NCBI GenBank assembly: GCA_032433595.1 | Contig: JASWJB010000127.1 | Location: 1-64,000, forward strand | Direction: 5' to 3' | DNA from: Conoideocrella luteorostrata | Lineage: Eukaryota > Ascomycota > Sordariomycetes > Hypocreales > Clavicipitaceae | Length of the DNA stretch: 64,000 nucleotides | Part shown: positions 10,979 through 24,406 of the stretch, one piece after another | Position numbering within the stretch: position 1 is the first letter of the stretch | How the letters are laid out: the number at the start of each line of letters is the position of its first letter | The notes under the pieces: generated by a model | Database searches by the model: none | What the model was told of the DNA's origin: nothing | Seen by the model: the letters and a program-made list of their open reading frames with translations, nothing else | Position numbers and translations under genes: made by a program

Positions 10979-13900
10979 ATGGACAACCAGATGAACCAGC
11001 CCTCGACGCCAAACCCGACGACGGCAGCGAGGGTATCGCCAAACGAACATGATTCTGCTCCTTCTCCTGATCCTCCTTCTACTCGTCCAAACCCTTTCGA
11101 TGACAGCGATCTTTTGGCCCGCAAGAGACGGCGAACCTCTGGCTCAGTATCACCACCCCCACCATCATCCGCGCACGATAAATCCCCCCCCCGGAACATG
11201 GCAATCGCCATCCCTATCGACACAAACACCACAGCCGTGGACCGGCAGGATCATATTAAAGGCATGATGGCGACTGAGAGTTCTGAGGTTTTTCCTAGGC
11301 CGCAAACTCCTACAAACAGTGCGCAAAGTAGCTCCACACCACTGTCCTCTAGCAAAGTTACCCTTAATCTTAGAAAGACAACGGATCCCGCACCTATTTC
11401 AGAATCAACATCACCAACCACTTTGCATGAAGCTAGCCCTGTCACTAAAGATACCATCGTTATTCCTGAAGACTCCAATATGGGGTTAAGGAATGATGAG
11501 CATCCGAAGTCAAATGTCGAGACGCCTCAGCTGTCGGACTCTGCAAGTCCACCCGTGGAGTTGATCGCACTTTCGGAGAATGAAGCGGCGGAAAGCGACG
11601 ACGAGATGGCCTTTTCAGTTCAAGAACAGGCTGTAGGGATCATAGGTAGTGATTTGCTTCCCTATGATCCCATCTTTCAGTTTCCCTATACTGAGCCCGA
11701 CGAGGATCCTACTGCGCCACTGCAGCGCTTAATTACTTATTTATCAACACGTAAGTATCACCAGGATGCCCCTCGTTCATACATATGCCGACAAAAGTGG
11801 TTTGAAATATTGTACTAAAACCTGTTCAGACACACCCATCGAAAGCAAGATCATTGCTGATGTACGAGTATGGATCGAAGATTATCTTACTTTTGCCAGA
11901 ACCGCCGAAAAGTTCGTTGTATTAAACTCACGTGAAATTTACAAGACCTTTTGGTTTGCATTCCCAAGTACAGTTTTCCAATTATCAATGAGAAGGTATG
12001 ATTGCCTACACCCACCACATCATCTTTACTTGAGGACCCTGCGGGAGTTCGACAAGGCACTAGATGCACCATACCAGAGCAAACCGCATTGTGATCTTAC
12101 TAAATTATGACCCAGCCCCGAATTTGTCAAATTACCAGAACTGCGCGACAATATCATCGATGCCTATTCCAGTTACGTTTGTTTAACTGCACGAATGGTT
12201 GCCCTGGACTTAATGGCAGTTAGAGGGATGCAATCTACTAGCGGCCAAGATGATCAACAGTGCCCGGAAGTATTTTCTGATAAATACCTTCAACAGCTCC
12301 ACGATGCACTCTCCGCCGATGCTTGTCTGACGAGTGCTAGAAGCAAAGTAGCACATCCGTCCGAATGGCCACACAACGACATTGCAGCCTACCTGCTTGT
12401 CAAACTTCAATCTACTCCAGGAGGCAATATCAATAATTTGTCACAACTAGCTTCACTTCTTATTAACCTCGTGCCAAAATTTCCCAAGCTAATGGATGGC
12501 ATTGCTCCAATTGCACAAATTATTGCCGATTGTCTACGAGAGGCCGCACGAACCGTCAGCAGCGACGCGGGCGGCGACCGAGTTGGACAGGCTAGGACTA
12601 AATTGGAGTTTGGGAACACGATATGGGACCGTATCTTTGCTTGCCTGGAATTGGTGATCGAGAAGCAAGTAACGCAACTATCGGCCGATACCGCCACGGT
12701 CCTTTTGCAGGCATTAACCGAAATGCTCAAATGGGTCTTGCGTGGGGACCATCGACAAGCTGTGGACAGAGTACAGCAACATATGCACAAATATCCCGAC
12801 TTACCGATCGCTTATATGTTTGAAGCTATTGCATGGCGATGGAGATTTGACATTCTAGAAAGGCTGATTCGTTCAAGTCAGATGCAGCTCCGTGTGATGG
12901 CTGTTTCCAAACTCTGTGCGGATCTCGTATCCATTTGGAGGAGTTCAGCGGAAACCACTGATGAGGATAGTTCCAAGTTTTTGGAACATCTTGGTAATCA
13001 CCTGCTCCAGACTCGTTTAATCGACTATGTATTCGGTCCAAACTGCCACCCAGAGATTATTGTGGAGAGCGCAAATATACTTGGCTTCCTAATTGTCTCT
13101 AAGCTGTATGGACAGGAACATATCGATCGATTATGGCAAGGGTTAACACTTTGCCAAGATCCACGTGTCGCTGAAGCCCTAGCTCGTATGATAACAAGTA
13201 TAACAAATTTGCTTGATTACGATGGTCTTTTGCGTTGGTGCGAGAAGTTCAAGACACTTCCACTCCATGGTTTCTCTCCCGCAATGCGTGCTTTGTGGGA
13301 TAATATCATGGAAGGCATGATATTGCGCTGTCAATCGGAGCAACAGGCACCTTCATCCCACCCATATGACCTCTGCCTGAGGCTCTTGAGAGAGGCCTCA
13401 GTCTGCACCCCTGGGTCACATATAGCTGATCCCGATTTGCAACAAGCGGCGATGCAAAAGCTAAGAGACTTTCTCAGCTATGGACCAAATTCTGAAGGTC
13501 GGAAAGCACTTTACCTGAATTGTATCGATGATATTTCCCGGAAGTCCTCTACGACTCTCGGAAGCTTGTGGTGTTTGTCCATGGCCATCAGAGGCGCAGT
13601 GCCCAGAGAGATACAGATTTTAACTGATCGGCACGACCTGGCTAGGCTTGTTGTTGAAGAACTTGCCCATGCAGTTCATGCAGGGCAGCAAGCTGGAGCA
13701 TTTGCCGTTCTGTCAGGTGGTTCAAACATACCAAGGAGAGACATGGTTGCAAACATTATACAATTTCAGCCAACAGCGGTTAGTCACGAACTCGGCACCA
13801 AGCTTTTAGATATTCTTGTCGGGCCGGAGTCGCCGTGTGCAGAAGACAGAAAGGCAGGTTGGTTTGTCATAATAAGTGCCATGAGAAAGACATCTTTGAA

Positions 13901-16900
13901 AAATTCCTTTGTTCAAACATGCTTCTCCAAGTATCTACCAGCTCTTCCAGCCGAATGTTTTTCAGATGGCATGCTCGAGTTTGTCCGAGAACGAGTGCTT
14001 CATCTTGCTGGGGAGAACGATGACTTTGCACTAGATGATCCAGAGTCGTTGTCTCATAGTGGCATCGAGCAGCTATGGAGAATAATTCTGGAAGCACAAG
14101 ATTCTATCTTAGTTTCTCAGGCCATCTCCACGCTCGCCATTGACTTATATCTGGAAAGCAATGCTATAAGATCCTACCCTATCCCCCGCTGCAAAAGTGT
14201 TCATGTGTCTCTAGTCAGCAGATGCCTGAGTCAAATGAAACAAGCAGCGAAAAGGATGAGTAACTCTGGTGACGGTGTCGCAACTGACGATGATGAGGTA
14301 ATGCTGATTATTGCCACTGACGTAGAACTCGACCGGCAGAAACTCATCTTTAGACGATCACTGCAGTTGTTGAGATTCTTTCTTGAAAAACACCAAGCTC
14401 ACACTCAGTTTGCTGTTGCTGATCTCAGACCTTTCATGTCCAGTGACGTCGGTCAGATAAACGGCATCGCGGCAGAGCTTAAATACCAGGCTTTTGACGG
14501 CGACAAACAGACTGACATCATGCATTTACATGTCGGCCTTCAAAATACGGTCTCTTTTCTTCTAGCTCGTTTACGGAAAGAAACTGGATTTGATAATTAT
14601 CGCCTATACTTCCGCGGGCAACAGTTACTTCCTACAGAGCGACAGATTAGTCATACGCTGTCCGACCTTCAAATTCATGATGATCTTATCCTGGTGAAGA
14701 GAGAAGAGCATAACTCAGACATGGCAGCACATGTCAGACCCGGTTCTTCGCAGCTGGAGATCGAAATTTTGAGCCATTTTCAGGATTTGTGGGAGTACTT
14801 GAGCATGGAAGAGACGCTAGCGGAAGAAGTAAGTTGGTTTCCAGTCGTGTACAAATTTCGGTGTCTAGCAACTAACGAAGACAGATTTATGACTTTCTTG
14901 TGCAACTTCCTGCGGATGGACAATTCACGCAGATATTCGAGTCGAAAACTACATCGCATAGGGATATATTTCTCAAAGGGCAACCATTCAAGACCCTGTA
15001 CGCTGTTCATGCGATACGAGATCATATACAAGCCGCCAGAGATCACACTTTTCGAGTCAGCACGGATACTTTGGTTGATTCTGAGATACTAAACTCATAT
15101 AAACAAGTTCTTCGGAAAGTTTTACGTCTAGTCGTTGATGCCATCGCCGACTCCGAGGTTCTCGACGAAGTCCCTTTGGAGCTTCAGTTAAGGATTGCAG
15201 GCTCATTGTTGCAAGTCTTTGTGAAACTGGTTAATGGTGAGTATAAATGGCTTTCATGTCTTAAGATAACCGAAAGCATTGACAACCGTTCTAGAAACTT
15301 TAAAGTTAAGTCCGCCAATTGATCTTGAAGACGAAATGTTACCGTCTGCCAACCGCCTTGTTAAAATATTGGCTTTGGTAGAGGGAAATAGTGGTGATCG
15401 AAGCTTGGCCTTGATCGACAGGACTTGTGCAGCAATTTTACGTGTGGGGACTATGAATCCGGAGTTCTGGAATACGACCATGTCGGATACGAATTTCCTG
15501 GAACTCACAATCAACTTCCTGTTGAAGGACCCCAGAATTCTGGTCAGGCAAACAATTGTCGAACTTATTGAGGACGCGGTAGAAGGAATCCATGAGCGCC
15601 GCCAAGCTATATCGGATGGGGAGCACGTTGTAATCGGCCGACAAGAGTGCCAACCTATGTTTGCTTCTTTATGCGGGGCTGTGATTGATGCTCTCCCTAC
15701 CTGCTTGGACTATCCAAGCCAATCCGAGGAATATTTTAAAGCTTTGCTATATCTGGTTGAGCCTAGACATATGGCATCCGCATCAGGTGTAGATGTCGAA
15801 GGTCTTGCTTTCGTAACACTTGAGCTCTTGCTGAGGCACACCCCAATTGAGGTAATGCATAATTATCTGTGTCGGGACATTCGTGAAGAGGCTTACATAA
15901 AACGACAGGCAATTGACCGAACAGACGTGGTTGATCCGATTGCTGCCGGATTAACATCGGTTTTGTACACATGCTTACATCTTGACGAGAGTCTCACAAC
16001 ATCCAGTAAGATTGATGGGTAAGATTCCCCTCCCCCCCTTTTTTTTTGGTAAACATATAGCCTTTACAATCACGTGCTAACTTGAAATAGAGACATTGCT
16101 TCCCATATTCTGTGGCGGCATCTGTTTCCACGAAGGCGGCAGGGGAGCGTACCTCGAGTAGTTCTCAATACGGCCACAAGAATAAAGTTGTTTGACATTG
16201 TGTTTCAGTTCGCGAGATGCAATTTCAAGTCTTTCTCACATATCCTGGATTCCTTGAGAGGACTTGTGCCTTTTTATGTCGAAGAGCCTGGTATGAGCAG
16301 CCCCCCCATCCAAATTTTCCCCCAAAACAAAATTTCCCAATGTGAGGCACTGCTAACCTACCGCAGATGATCCCTATCTGTACGATCTTCCATATCAGTT
16401 TGACAGGTCAAAAGTTGTTCGAGCACCTTGTGGTTACGTTGGACTACGGAATCTCTCTAATACTTGCTATCTGAACTCCTTATTTACTCAACTATTCATG
16501 AACGTCCGATTCAGGAGCTTCATTTTGTCGGTACCACTCCGGGACCCTGAAGACTCTCAGCAGCTACTCTTACAAACACAAAAGCTATTTGGATACATGC
16601 AGGAGAGTTATCAGCGATTTGTAGATCCATCCTCTGTGATCACCTCGATCAAGACGTACGACGATACTCAGATCGATATTCACAGTCAAATGGACGTGGA
16701 CGAGTTTTACAACTTATTGTTCGATCGATGGGAGGGGCAATTACTTGACCACGAAGACAGAAAGCGGCTGCGCTCCTTCTTTGGAGGCCAACTAGTTCAG
16801 CAAGTAAAATCCAAGGAGTGTGAACACATCTCCGAGCGACTGGAACCCTTCTCGGCCATTCAATGCGACATTAAAGGGAAATTTACCCTTCAAGAAAGCT

Positions 16901-19473
16901 TGCAGGCTTACGTTGATGGAGAAGTCATGGAAGGCGGTGAGTTCCCTGTGTCCGCTGAAACCAGCTGACCCTACAAACTAACTCGTGAGCCTTAGAAAAC
17001 AAATACAAATGTTCCACTTGCGATCGCCATGTGGATGCTATCAAGAGGTGACCGACGAAACAAATTCTCCTATCCAAACATTTATCAGAAAATTGCTAAC
17101 ACGTTGCAACAGGGCATGCTTGAAAGATGTACCAGACAATCTCATTTTTCACCTAAAGCGATTTGACTTCAATTTGCGGACTATGCAAAGGAGTAAAATC
17201 AATGACTACTTCTCATTCCCTCAGTCACTAGATGTGGCTCCATACACGGTTGACTATCTCAGTGCAGAGGGTGATACATCTCCCAGTGACTTGTTTGAAC
17301 TAGTTGGAATTCTTGTGCACTCTGGTACGGCAGAGTCGGGGCACTACTATTCCTATATTCGAGAGCGCGCGGAATTTGGCCAACCAACTTGGGTCGAGTT
17401 CAACGACGAAAACGTCATCCCCTGGGACCCGTCCTTCATAGAAGCCTCAACTTTTGGTGGCCCAGATCGTCAGTCCATACTGGAGACAAATGGCATCCTT
17501 TATGATAGGACGTACAGCGCCTATATGCTTTTCTACCAACGAGCTTCGTCTCTCTATACTGAGCCGACTTCCAACCTTGCCACGAGCTCTGTGCCGGAGA
17601 CGCCTCCAGAGATCCCTGCTCTCATGAGGGAGCATATCCTGAGCGAAAATAAAATATTTCTTCGTCGGCACTGCCTATTTGATTCAAGCTACACCAATTT
17701 TGTGCAAAAATGTTTTGGACACGCTATTTCTCTTGGAGAGAGTCAGTCGGCCTCATCGTCGCAAATGGAGAATGAAATCGACATCAGCACGGACTTGGAT
17801 GAACCATCTCACCACGTACACAATATGGCCATGGAGCTGGCCCTTTCTCATTTTGATCAGGTCGTCACTCGAGCCAAGGACACGCCATTCTTTAGCACTT
17901 TTTCAACCTTGCTGCAAGATGCCATTGCGAAATGCCACGGCTGCGCATTTGAATTTCATAAATATTTTAGCATACGTCATCCTGCTTTTCGTGCTTTGAT
18001 TCAACGCAATCCGGATGTGGATTGCAGGGTATTTGCAGGCCGGGCGCTTATTCTTGCTATTGAAAAAATCCGCAGTGGTCTCCCGCATCTTTACCATACT
18101 CCAAGCCCCTTAGCAACGTTCATTGGGGTCCGAAGCCGCGGCAGCGACGATGAGCTGGGAAATCCCAATGTGTCAACGTCAGTAGTGCAAGGAACCCTTG
18201 ATATTTTCAATCATTTGTGGAAATTCTTCCATATTCACATTCGATCCTGGGATGAGTATTTTGGCACTGTATTGGCCTTTGCGAAACTTGGAGAAGTTGA
18301 AGTTGGATGCCTTCTCACAGAGAACTACCTGCTAAAAGTTTTGCACATCATCAATGCGGACCCGTCGTTCGAATTGCCAGCCAACTACCAGCGAATGGTG
18401 ACGAATCTCATGCGGCGATTCAACTCCAAGCCGGCGTCTTTTACGGCAATCCTGGAACTCATTGACTACTTCTTGTCTCAGCTGGAACCAGTTCTGAGCC
18501 CAGAAGTAATTGTGGAAGAGGCAAAGGATCGACGTGGGATGTCGATGCCATTTCCATGGACATCAGACGAGATTCAATCCGTTCATCAACACCCAGAACG
18601 ACAGGCTGCTAGCTTTTTCGTAGAGAAGCTGATGGACTTGGACCAATCTTCTGAGACGACTGGTCGTATCTTGGGAAGGTTGATCGAGACGGGAGAAGAA
18701 CTTGACGTCAGAGTTTTCAACACTTTGCGCAAGGCAATCCAAGGAGAAACATGTGCAAAATCTATGGATTCGTCCATTCTTGCTGCTGGTCACTACGTGA
18801 AAAGCACCACGTCAACCGAGAGAGCAGAGGCTCTTATCAGGCATGTTTGTAACCAAGCACGAAGTTTGCAGCACAGCGAGGGCTCTGCATTCGTGAACTT
18901 TATTTACATGGTTCTGCATTCTCGTGGGCCAAGTGGTGAGGTGGCGTATCAAAGACGAAGTTTTGCCATTCAGGCAATTCCAACTTGGGCACCTTACCTG
19001 CTGGTCTATAACGATGAGCCAACAAGAAATGGTGCCGAGCTGCTGATTGAAGAGACTCTATTTCCACCAGCGGGTTTGAGTCCGCTCGACGAGCAGGATG
19101 ATGATGCCGCACATGGGCGAGGGTCTTTTCCAGCCGTGATTCGGCAGCTTGGAATCAAGTGTCTCTTGTATCTGCAAGACGTCCATGTCAAGCGAGGAGC
19201 TCAGCTAGAGCGCAACGCTGCTGGGAACATTCTCCGAGTGGTAAACAAGTGCCAGCATTTTTACGAAACCACAGACGGCACAAACAGCTATGAGATTGAC
19301 AGCGTTGAGTTTGCGGTGATTCAAGGTGGTGCGTGCAAGTACTCCAGCCCCGAGTGCGTTCTCCTATCTCTTCCCCTTCATACTGACTAGATTTGTTATT
19401 AGAAATAGGAAGCCCCTTGCAACGACTGCTGGTCGATGAATTGGACAATGACGGATCGGGTATGCGATATTAA
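10979..19473 (+). CDS. Giant ubiquitin-specific protease (USP9X/USP34 class)
   Basis: Ten exons: 10979-11750, 11830-11995, 12116-14828, 14885-15236, 15295-16018, 16091-16290, 16367-16936, 16996-17047, 17113-19325, 19403-19473. The nine introns are 56-120 nt, all phases agree, and the product is 2,610 aa. Residues 1-250 are disordered and Ser/Thr/Pro-rich. A long helical-repeat-like region follows, then a ubiquitin-like domain at about 1102-1175 (LYFRGQQLL...LQIHDDLILV). The USP catalytic domain begins at GLRNLSNTCYLNSLF (nucleophile C1676), has a CSTC zinc-type pair near 1840, the box LIFHLKRFDF, and GHYYSYIRE (H1927) with WVEFNDENV (N1947/D1948). It should remove ubiquitin from proteins; domain order matches USP9X/FAF and USP34. 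The last exon adds only 24 residues. The catalytic triad is intact. Confidence 0.92.
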
Positions 19474-21125
19474 TCAAAAGAACCAACGACTGCGGGCAAC
19501 AAGAGGCTGACTTGAGACAGGCTGGGAGGGCTCTTGTGGCTCATCTGAGTTGACAGACACCAATATGGGCATAATCGTGGAGACTACAAACAATGCGGCT
19601 GATTAAACCCGGCAATATGCGAGAAGTCATTTGATTAGCCAATGAAGATGTACGTGGCGTTTAAGAGATCTGGATGGTTTTTGTCTTGCTTCTAGCTTTG
19701 CTTTTTATCTTCAAGATGCCACCACCACTTTTGCTCGGCATGATGATGACCTTTATAAATCACGACACCTGCAATGCGACCGTAAAGAAAGCTGGACGAA
19801 GAAATCACTTTTAGAAGGAACATGGCATATCAATTCGAAACCAAAAAAAATGATGACATGGTGTGTTATTTATGCTCATAGCAACGGTGTCTAGACGCCT
19901 AAGAAAGAGCAGAGGGGATTTGCAGTATTGATGATGACACGGCCGTTAATAAGCAATTTAACTTGCTTTACGCTATTGGAAGCCCGGCAACCTGGCGGAT
20001 TGGCCAGTCATGGATATAACCAGCTAGGCAAGACAGAGTTTGGAGTAACACGAATAATAAATAGTTAACGAGCGGGTCATTGAAATATTGGATCAGCATG
20101 TGATGAAATTCGGAATTGTTTGACGGATGATGTCGGCCCAGTGTGAGTGATGCTGTGGCGCAAACAAATGTCATGGAAGGCAACATGGGAGATTCAACAA
20201 GTCACAGCGACAGCGAGCTAAGGTCGAGGCCAGCGAAGAGTGATGTGGAATTTAGGACACAGAAAGTGAGTAAATTGAAGAGTCGCCGTCGTGCCGCTTA
20301 AAGGAGGGAGCACGCCCGCCGCCACGACGTTCACATCAACCCCGACCCAAGGAGGCTGTCGGAACGCGAACCACCCTGTGGCTTGCAGAAATGGTGACTG
20401 CAACAACAGGAAAGAGACATGATATATGATATGGTAACACACCTTCCCTGGCACTGAATTGCAAGAACATGGTCTGACCGGTCTGGCGGATTCTGTGAGC
20501 TTCCTCCGTCTTCTTGAGGGCAGTTACCATGTAGAGCCTCGCCCCTTTTACCTTTCAATAGGACTTTTTAGGTCCTCTCCAGATGCGGCTGTTTGTAATA
20601 TAGCATGCAGGTGTCGAAGAAGCATACTCATTGTTAGTCTGTGTGGTCGCTCCCAAACTAGCCACGCCAACAGCCAACAATCAGCAGCCAGAAGCCAACA
20701 ACCAACATGGTATTAGCATGTGGTAAAGGTTCGAGGCGCCTGAAACTGTGACAACATGAAGAATAGGTTACAGCAATAGCCAGGCAGTCGTGGAAGGCAT
20801 TGACGTACGTCCACTGGCCCCCTCGAAAGGTCTTGCCATATTTACGCTTGAGCACAAAACAACTGTGTCCTATGTGGACATTCGCGACTTAGTTATAATT
20901 CACTTCCAGATGATGCTGGCTAGCTTATGGCGCAAGAACTTTACCTACAAAAGCTAGCAGGGTTACCCAATCGCTTCAACATGGATGCTCTTACGGATTG
21001 TTCACTCATCATTCGTCGCTCCGCAAACACCTTTGACGTAGCCGTGAAATTCGCAATGTTCTAAAACAAACGAGTACCAATTAATATCGGGAAGCGGTAT
21101 CCTGAATGTTCAATGGTCGTCTCTC
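19474..21125. other. Intergenic, possible small spliced ORF remnant on the minus strand
   Basis: No gene I can support. On the minus strand, ATG at about 20,839 opens MARPFEGASG next to a GTACGT donor, and near 20,530 a frame reads MVTALKKTEEAHRIRQTGQT with a GTGTGT donor and a TTGTTGCAG acceptor after it. The pieces look coding-like, but an in-frame TGA lies between them and I could not join them into one model. It may be a decayed small gene. Confidence 0.25.
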
Positions 21126-22319
21126 ATGATTTCCGTTGGTCAAGTCCTGGAGCTTTCGGCACCGCAGCATCTTCTGTCCTCACAAACCCCAGCCGCAATA
21201 ATGCTTGTTCGCTACTCCATCAATGACGCAATTAGTTCCTTCTTTGAATCAAACGACGATGCCATGAGGGAGGAGTGTGCTGATTTTGCCCAGACTCATG
21301 TTGATGGGCAGGCCAGCCGTCCCCCTCCTGAATTCAGCTACACCTTAGTCGTGGGGACTAGGAAAATCTTCCAATTCAGAGTCTATGATTCTAGCCTTAA
21401 CATACATGCAAGTATCATGGTGCTATCGGTGAATTCTAGCCACTTCACATCTATGAGATGGAGAAACTTCCCGGCATGACTTAAATTATGGCGCGCGATG
21501 CCTCTTCCGTACAGTCCCCGACGCCATGTTCCGACAGCGCCCGTAAAACATCTAGCGAGGTAGTTACTTGTTCGCCCACCTGTGTACATGACCATTATGT
21601 CTCAGGCAGGAGCTAGTTGGCTTTGCAGCATTTCCGCACAATCATGAAATAGCATTTAACATATACACTCTGGAAGTATGGCTAAACGACTCGAGGCGTT
21701 TCTGTACATGTTTGACCTTCTTGCTCGATCCCTCCCGCCTCGATTTGCCGCGAATATAAGAGAGATTCACGAAGTCTACCATCTTCCGTTTCAGGAATAT
21801 ATCCTTTTGTCCTGACCCACGGGGATCTATGCGAAATGAGTATCTTGATAAGCCTGGAAACAGGTCATATCACGGGAGTTGTTGACTGGGCCGGGGTCGA
21901 ATTTCGTCGGTTCGGATTTGCCCGGTGGGGACCTGAGAATATCCTTGCCTACATGGACTCTAAAGAGATAGCATTACTATTATAATCAGCGTGAACTTGA
22001 GGACCTTTTCTAGCTGGCGTTTAAGATAGAGGCTCGCATTACCTCGGAAGCCGACGTGCGACTCATCCGGATTGCAAGAATGGCGGGCTTGTTCTGTCGG
22101 CATGGGTTTATCAAGGAGGGCAATCTCCTGAAATTCGCTATAGACCCAGCGAATTCGACGCCATCTCTCATGCTTCTAGATGCATTCTGCACAGCTGAGA
22201 TATGGCTTCATTCCGTGCGGAATACTAAAAACCAAGTTACTACTCAAGGCATTGAATGGCGTGTTACCATATCATGCTTCCAGTCAATAGTTGCAGCGGC
22301 CATTTCTGCACGTCTCAGG
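21126..22319 (+). pseudogene. Decayed APH-family phosphotransferase gene
   Basis: Pieces in all three frames line up in order with the fungal aminoglycoside-phosphotransferase-like (APH) kinase family. They are: SINDAISSFFESNDDAMREE and YTLVVGTRKIFQFRV (21,200-21,390); IYEMEKLPGMT (21,450); LARSLPPRFAANIREIHEVY (21,725); VLTHGDLCEMSILISLETGH followed by VVDWAGVEF (21,808-21,910); GPENILAYMDSK; YYNQRELEDLF; and VRLIRIARMAGLFCRHGFIK (22,050). Frameshifts fall near 21,795 and 21,968. Stop codons TAG at 21969-21971 and 22011-22013 stand where relatives have Trp (TGG to TAG is C-to-T in a CpA context on the other strand). The usual Asn after the HGD box is Ser here. Non-functional as read. Confidence 0.8.
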
Positions 22320-24406
22320 TAGTGTAAGGAATGGCATACAATCAGCTCCAATGCCAGGCCAGGAAACGAGACGAGCCTGGATTGACAGGGTGGAGAAGGC
22401 GGTTGTCCAGCATGTGTCTACGAATTGAATAGGACGTGATATAAACTTTGTAAATCCAACTACTCCATAGTTGCTATTATTATCTAGCGCCGAAGTTAAT
22501 CGGAGGGCAAGTTTTTTACTGCGGATTACTGGCAGCCGTGAAACGGGCATTTGGCACGCGCATGAGCATGCGCAGGGTCGGGGTGGGTGCTTGGACACTC
22601 GCCGGGCGCTACCTTCCAGATATCACGTAATTAAACCGTAGATGAGATCTCATCTGGTGTCGCACTATGATTAGATTGAACGCATGCGCACGTGTGCACC
22701 ATTGTATCGTAATGGACGGGCCGGATCCAGGACGACGTGGATGCGTAGTATGTTGTGCTGAAGCTGATACAAGTGCACATGCATGCCTAGGCATCCGAGG
22801 CCATGGCCAATGGCGCCAATAGAAAACATATGAAAGTCGGTCCCGTCTGGTGTGGTCTAAACTGGTGAAGCCGACGGTAGAAGGGACTTACTTGCTGTTT
22901 GAATTTCCAGGCGTCAGGGTAACTCTTCAAATTTAGAAGGCAGAGGAAAAAGAAGCTTAGACAACAATTCCTTTCTTTGCACGGGTACTCCCACTCGGGC
23001 CTTTCTATTTTTATTTGCCGCCCCAGCTAATGCGACCCAGAGCATTTCGCGTGTCCGTCTGCAGAGACATGTGTACATATGCGTATGTATGTGCTCCGTA
23101 CGGAGTGACCACGTCGGATGGGAGGGGGAGGGAGGGGCATGAAGATGGGGAGGAGATTCAGCACGGTCTTCACGTCACACGTCAGCCAATCATAACGAGC
23201 AAATTGCCCATCGCCCCACTGCCGCTCCCGCTCCCGCTCCTGAAAATAGCATATAGCCGCCGACTGGGACAGAGAGAGGGGAGAAAGGAGATACTAGTGG
23301 CCTATGATTGGCCAGGACGTGGGGGACCAGATGCACGGGGCTCCGGGTCGTCACCTTTATTTCGACCAACAGTTTTACCGTTTTATCGTCTTATTCCTTC
23401 TTTGGCGTTTGCATGCAATGCAATGCATGATGCGGAGATTCGCTCTATGGCCATGGGGCCTGTGATCAGGCATGCAGCTAGGATGAGGACCTTGACAGAA
23501 CACATGGTACTATTCCTGTTTTGCTCCGGCGCCAAACCGGCACATCGGATTCGGGATGTTTACTCCCCCCCCCCTGGTAAACTCCACGTTTGGGTTCTTT
23601 TCTTAGAATGACACAACAACCGGCTGTACTAGTACATCACAGTCGCGGAAGGGGCGTAGTTGTGTATTGTACTGCACATACATACGGAGTACAGGTCTGC
23701 TTTCTTCTACCTAACGCAGTCCAACCCATCTTGATTCTTGGTTCGCAAGGGGCGACGTGGCATGGCTTTCGGTCTCCATCATCGGCCGCCCACACCCGTC
23801 GCACACGTCGTTTCACCTTCCCAGGTTTCAGGACCACTGGAGGCTTTCCCGACGCGCTCATTGGGCACCTTGTTTGTTTTGGGGGGGTTCTTTTAAAACG
23901 TATTGAAAAGCTGAAAGGACGCCGCGGCGGCTCGTTGCATATCGGGCGAAATCTTGGTACGCTACCTCCGTGCATCTGCATATATACGATCTGGGGAAGC
24001 CGCCATCGTCGCTTGTCGTCATCGTCGTCTTCTCACCTCGGTCAAGACTGGGCGTGAGGGAACGCACATTCCTTTCTTCACATTTATCTTGGCCGTGAGG
24101 TTTTTTCTTTCTGTCTTCTTTTTCTCTCGGGAGGTCTTTTTTTTTTTCGGGGTGTCTGTCTTGTGTCTTGGCTGGGCACTTGGCACCTTGATCTGTTGTG
24201 CTGGTGCTAGCGTTGCTCGCTGGCTGACGTATATGGAGCTGAGTTACGACCAGGCATGAGTTGAGTTGGTGGCTTATTTTTTTTTTTTTTTTTTTATACT
24301 GCAAATTTACAGTGAGGCGCTCGCCCAAAGAGATCTTCACTCATCGCAAGCCCCTTTCAACCCACTGTCCAGCAGGATCTATCAATACCCGTATTTTTTG
24401 GCCGCC
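22320..24406. other. Intergenic / upstream region of the acidic unknown gene
   Basis: Two kilobases without a supported gene. Visible are a perfect 12-bp palindrome CTCCGTACGGAG (23094-23105), TACGGAGTA at 23683-23691, a G-run at 23,880, and pyrimidine/T-rich tracts at 24,100-24,150 and 24,280-24,296, the latter just ahead of the coding start. Open frames here are compositional (Arg/Pro/Gly-rich) with no family resemblance. Confidence 0.5.

Noticed and set aside
23015..24340. Several 100-200 residue frames on both strands
   Set aside because: Biased composition, no conserved blocks, no consistent splicing; treated as upstream non-coding DNA.
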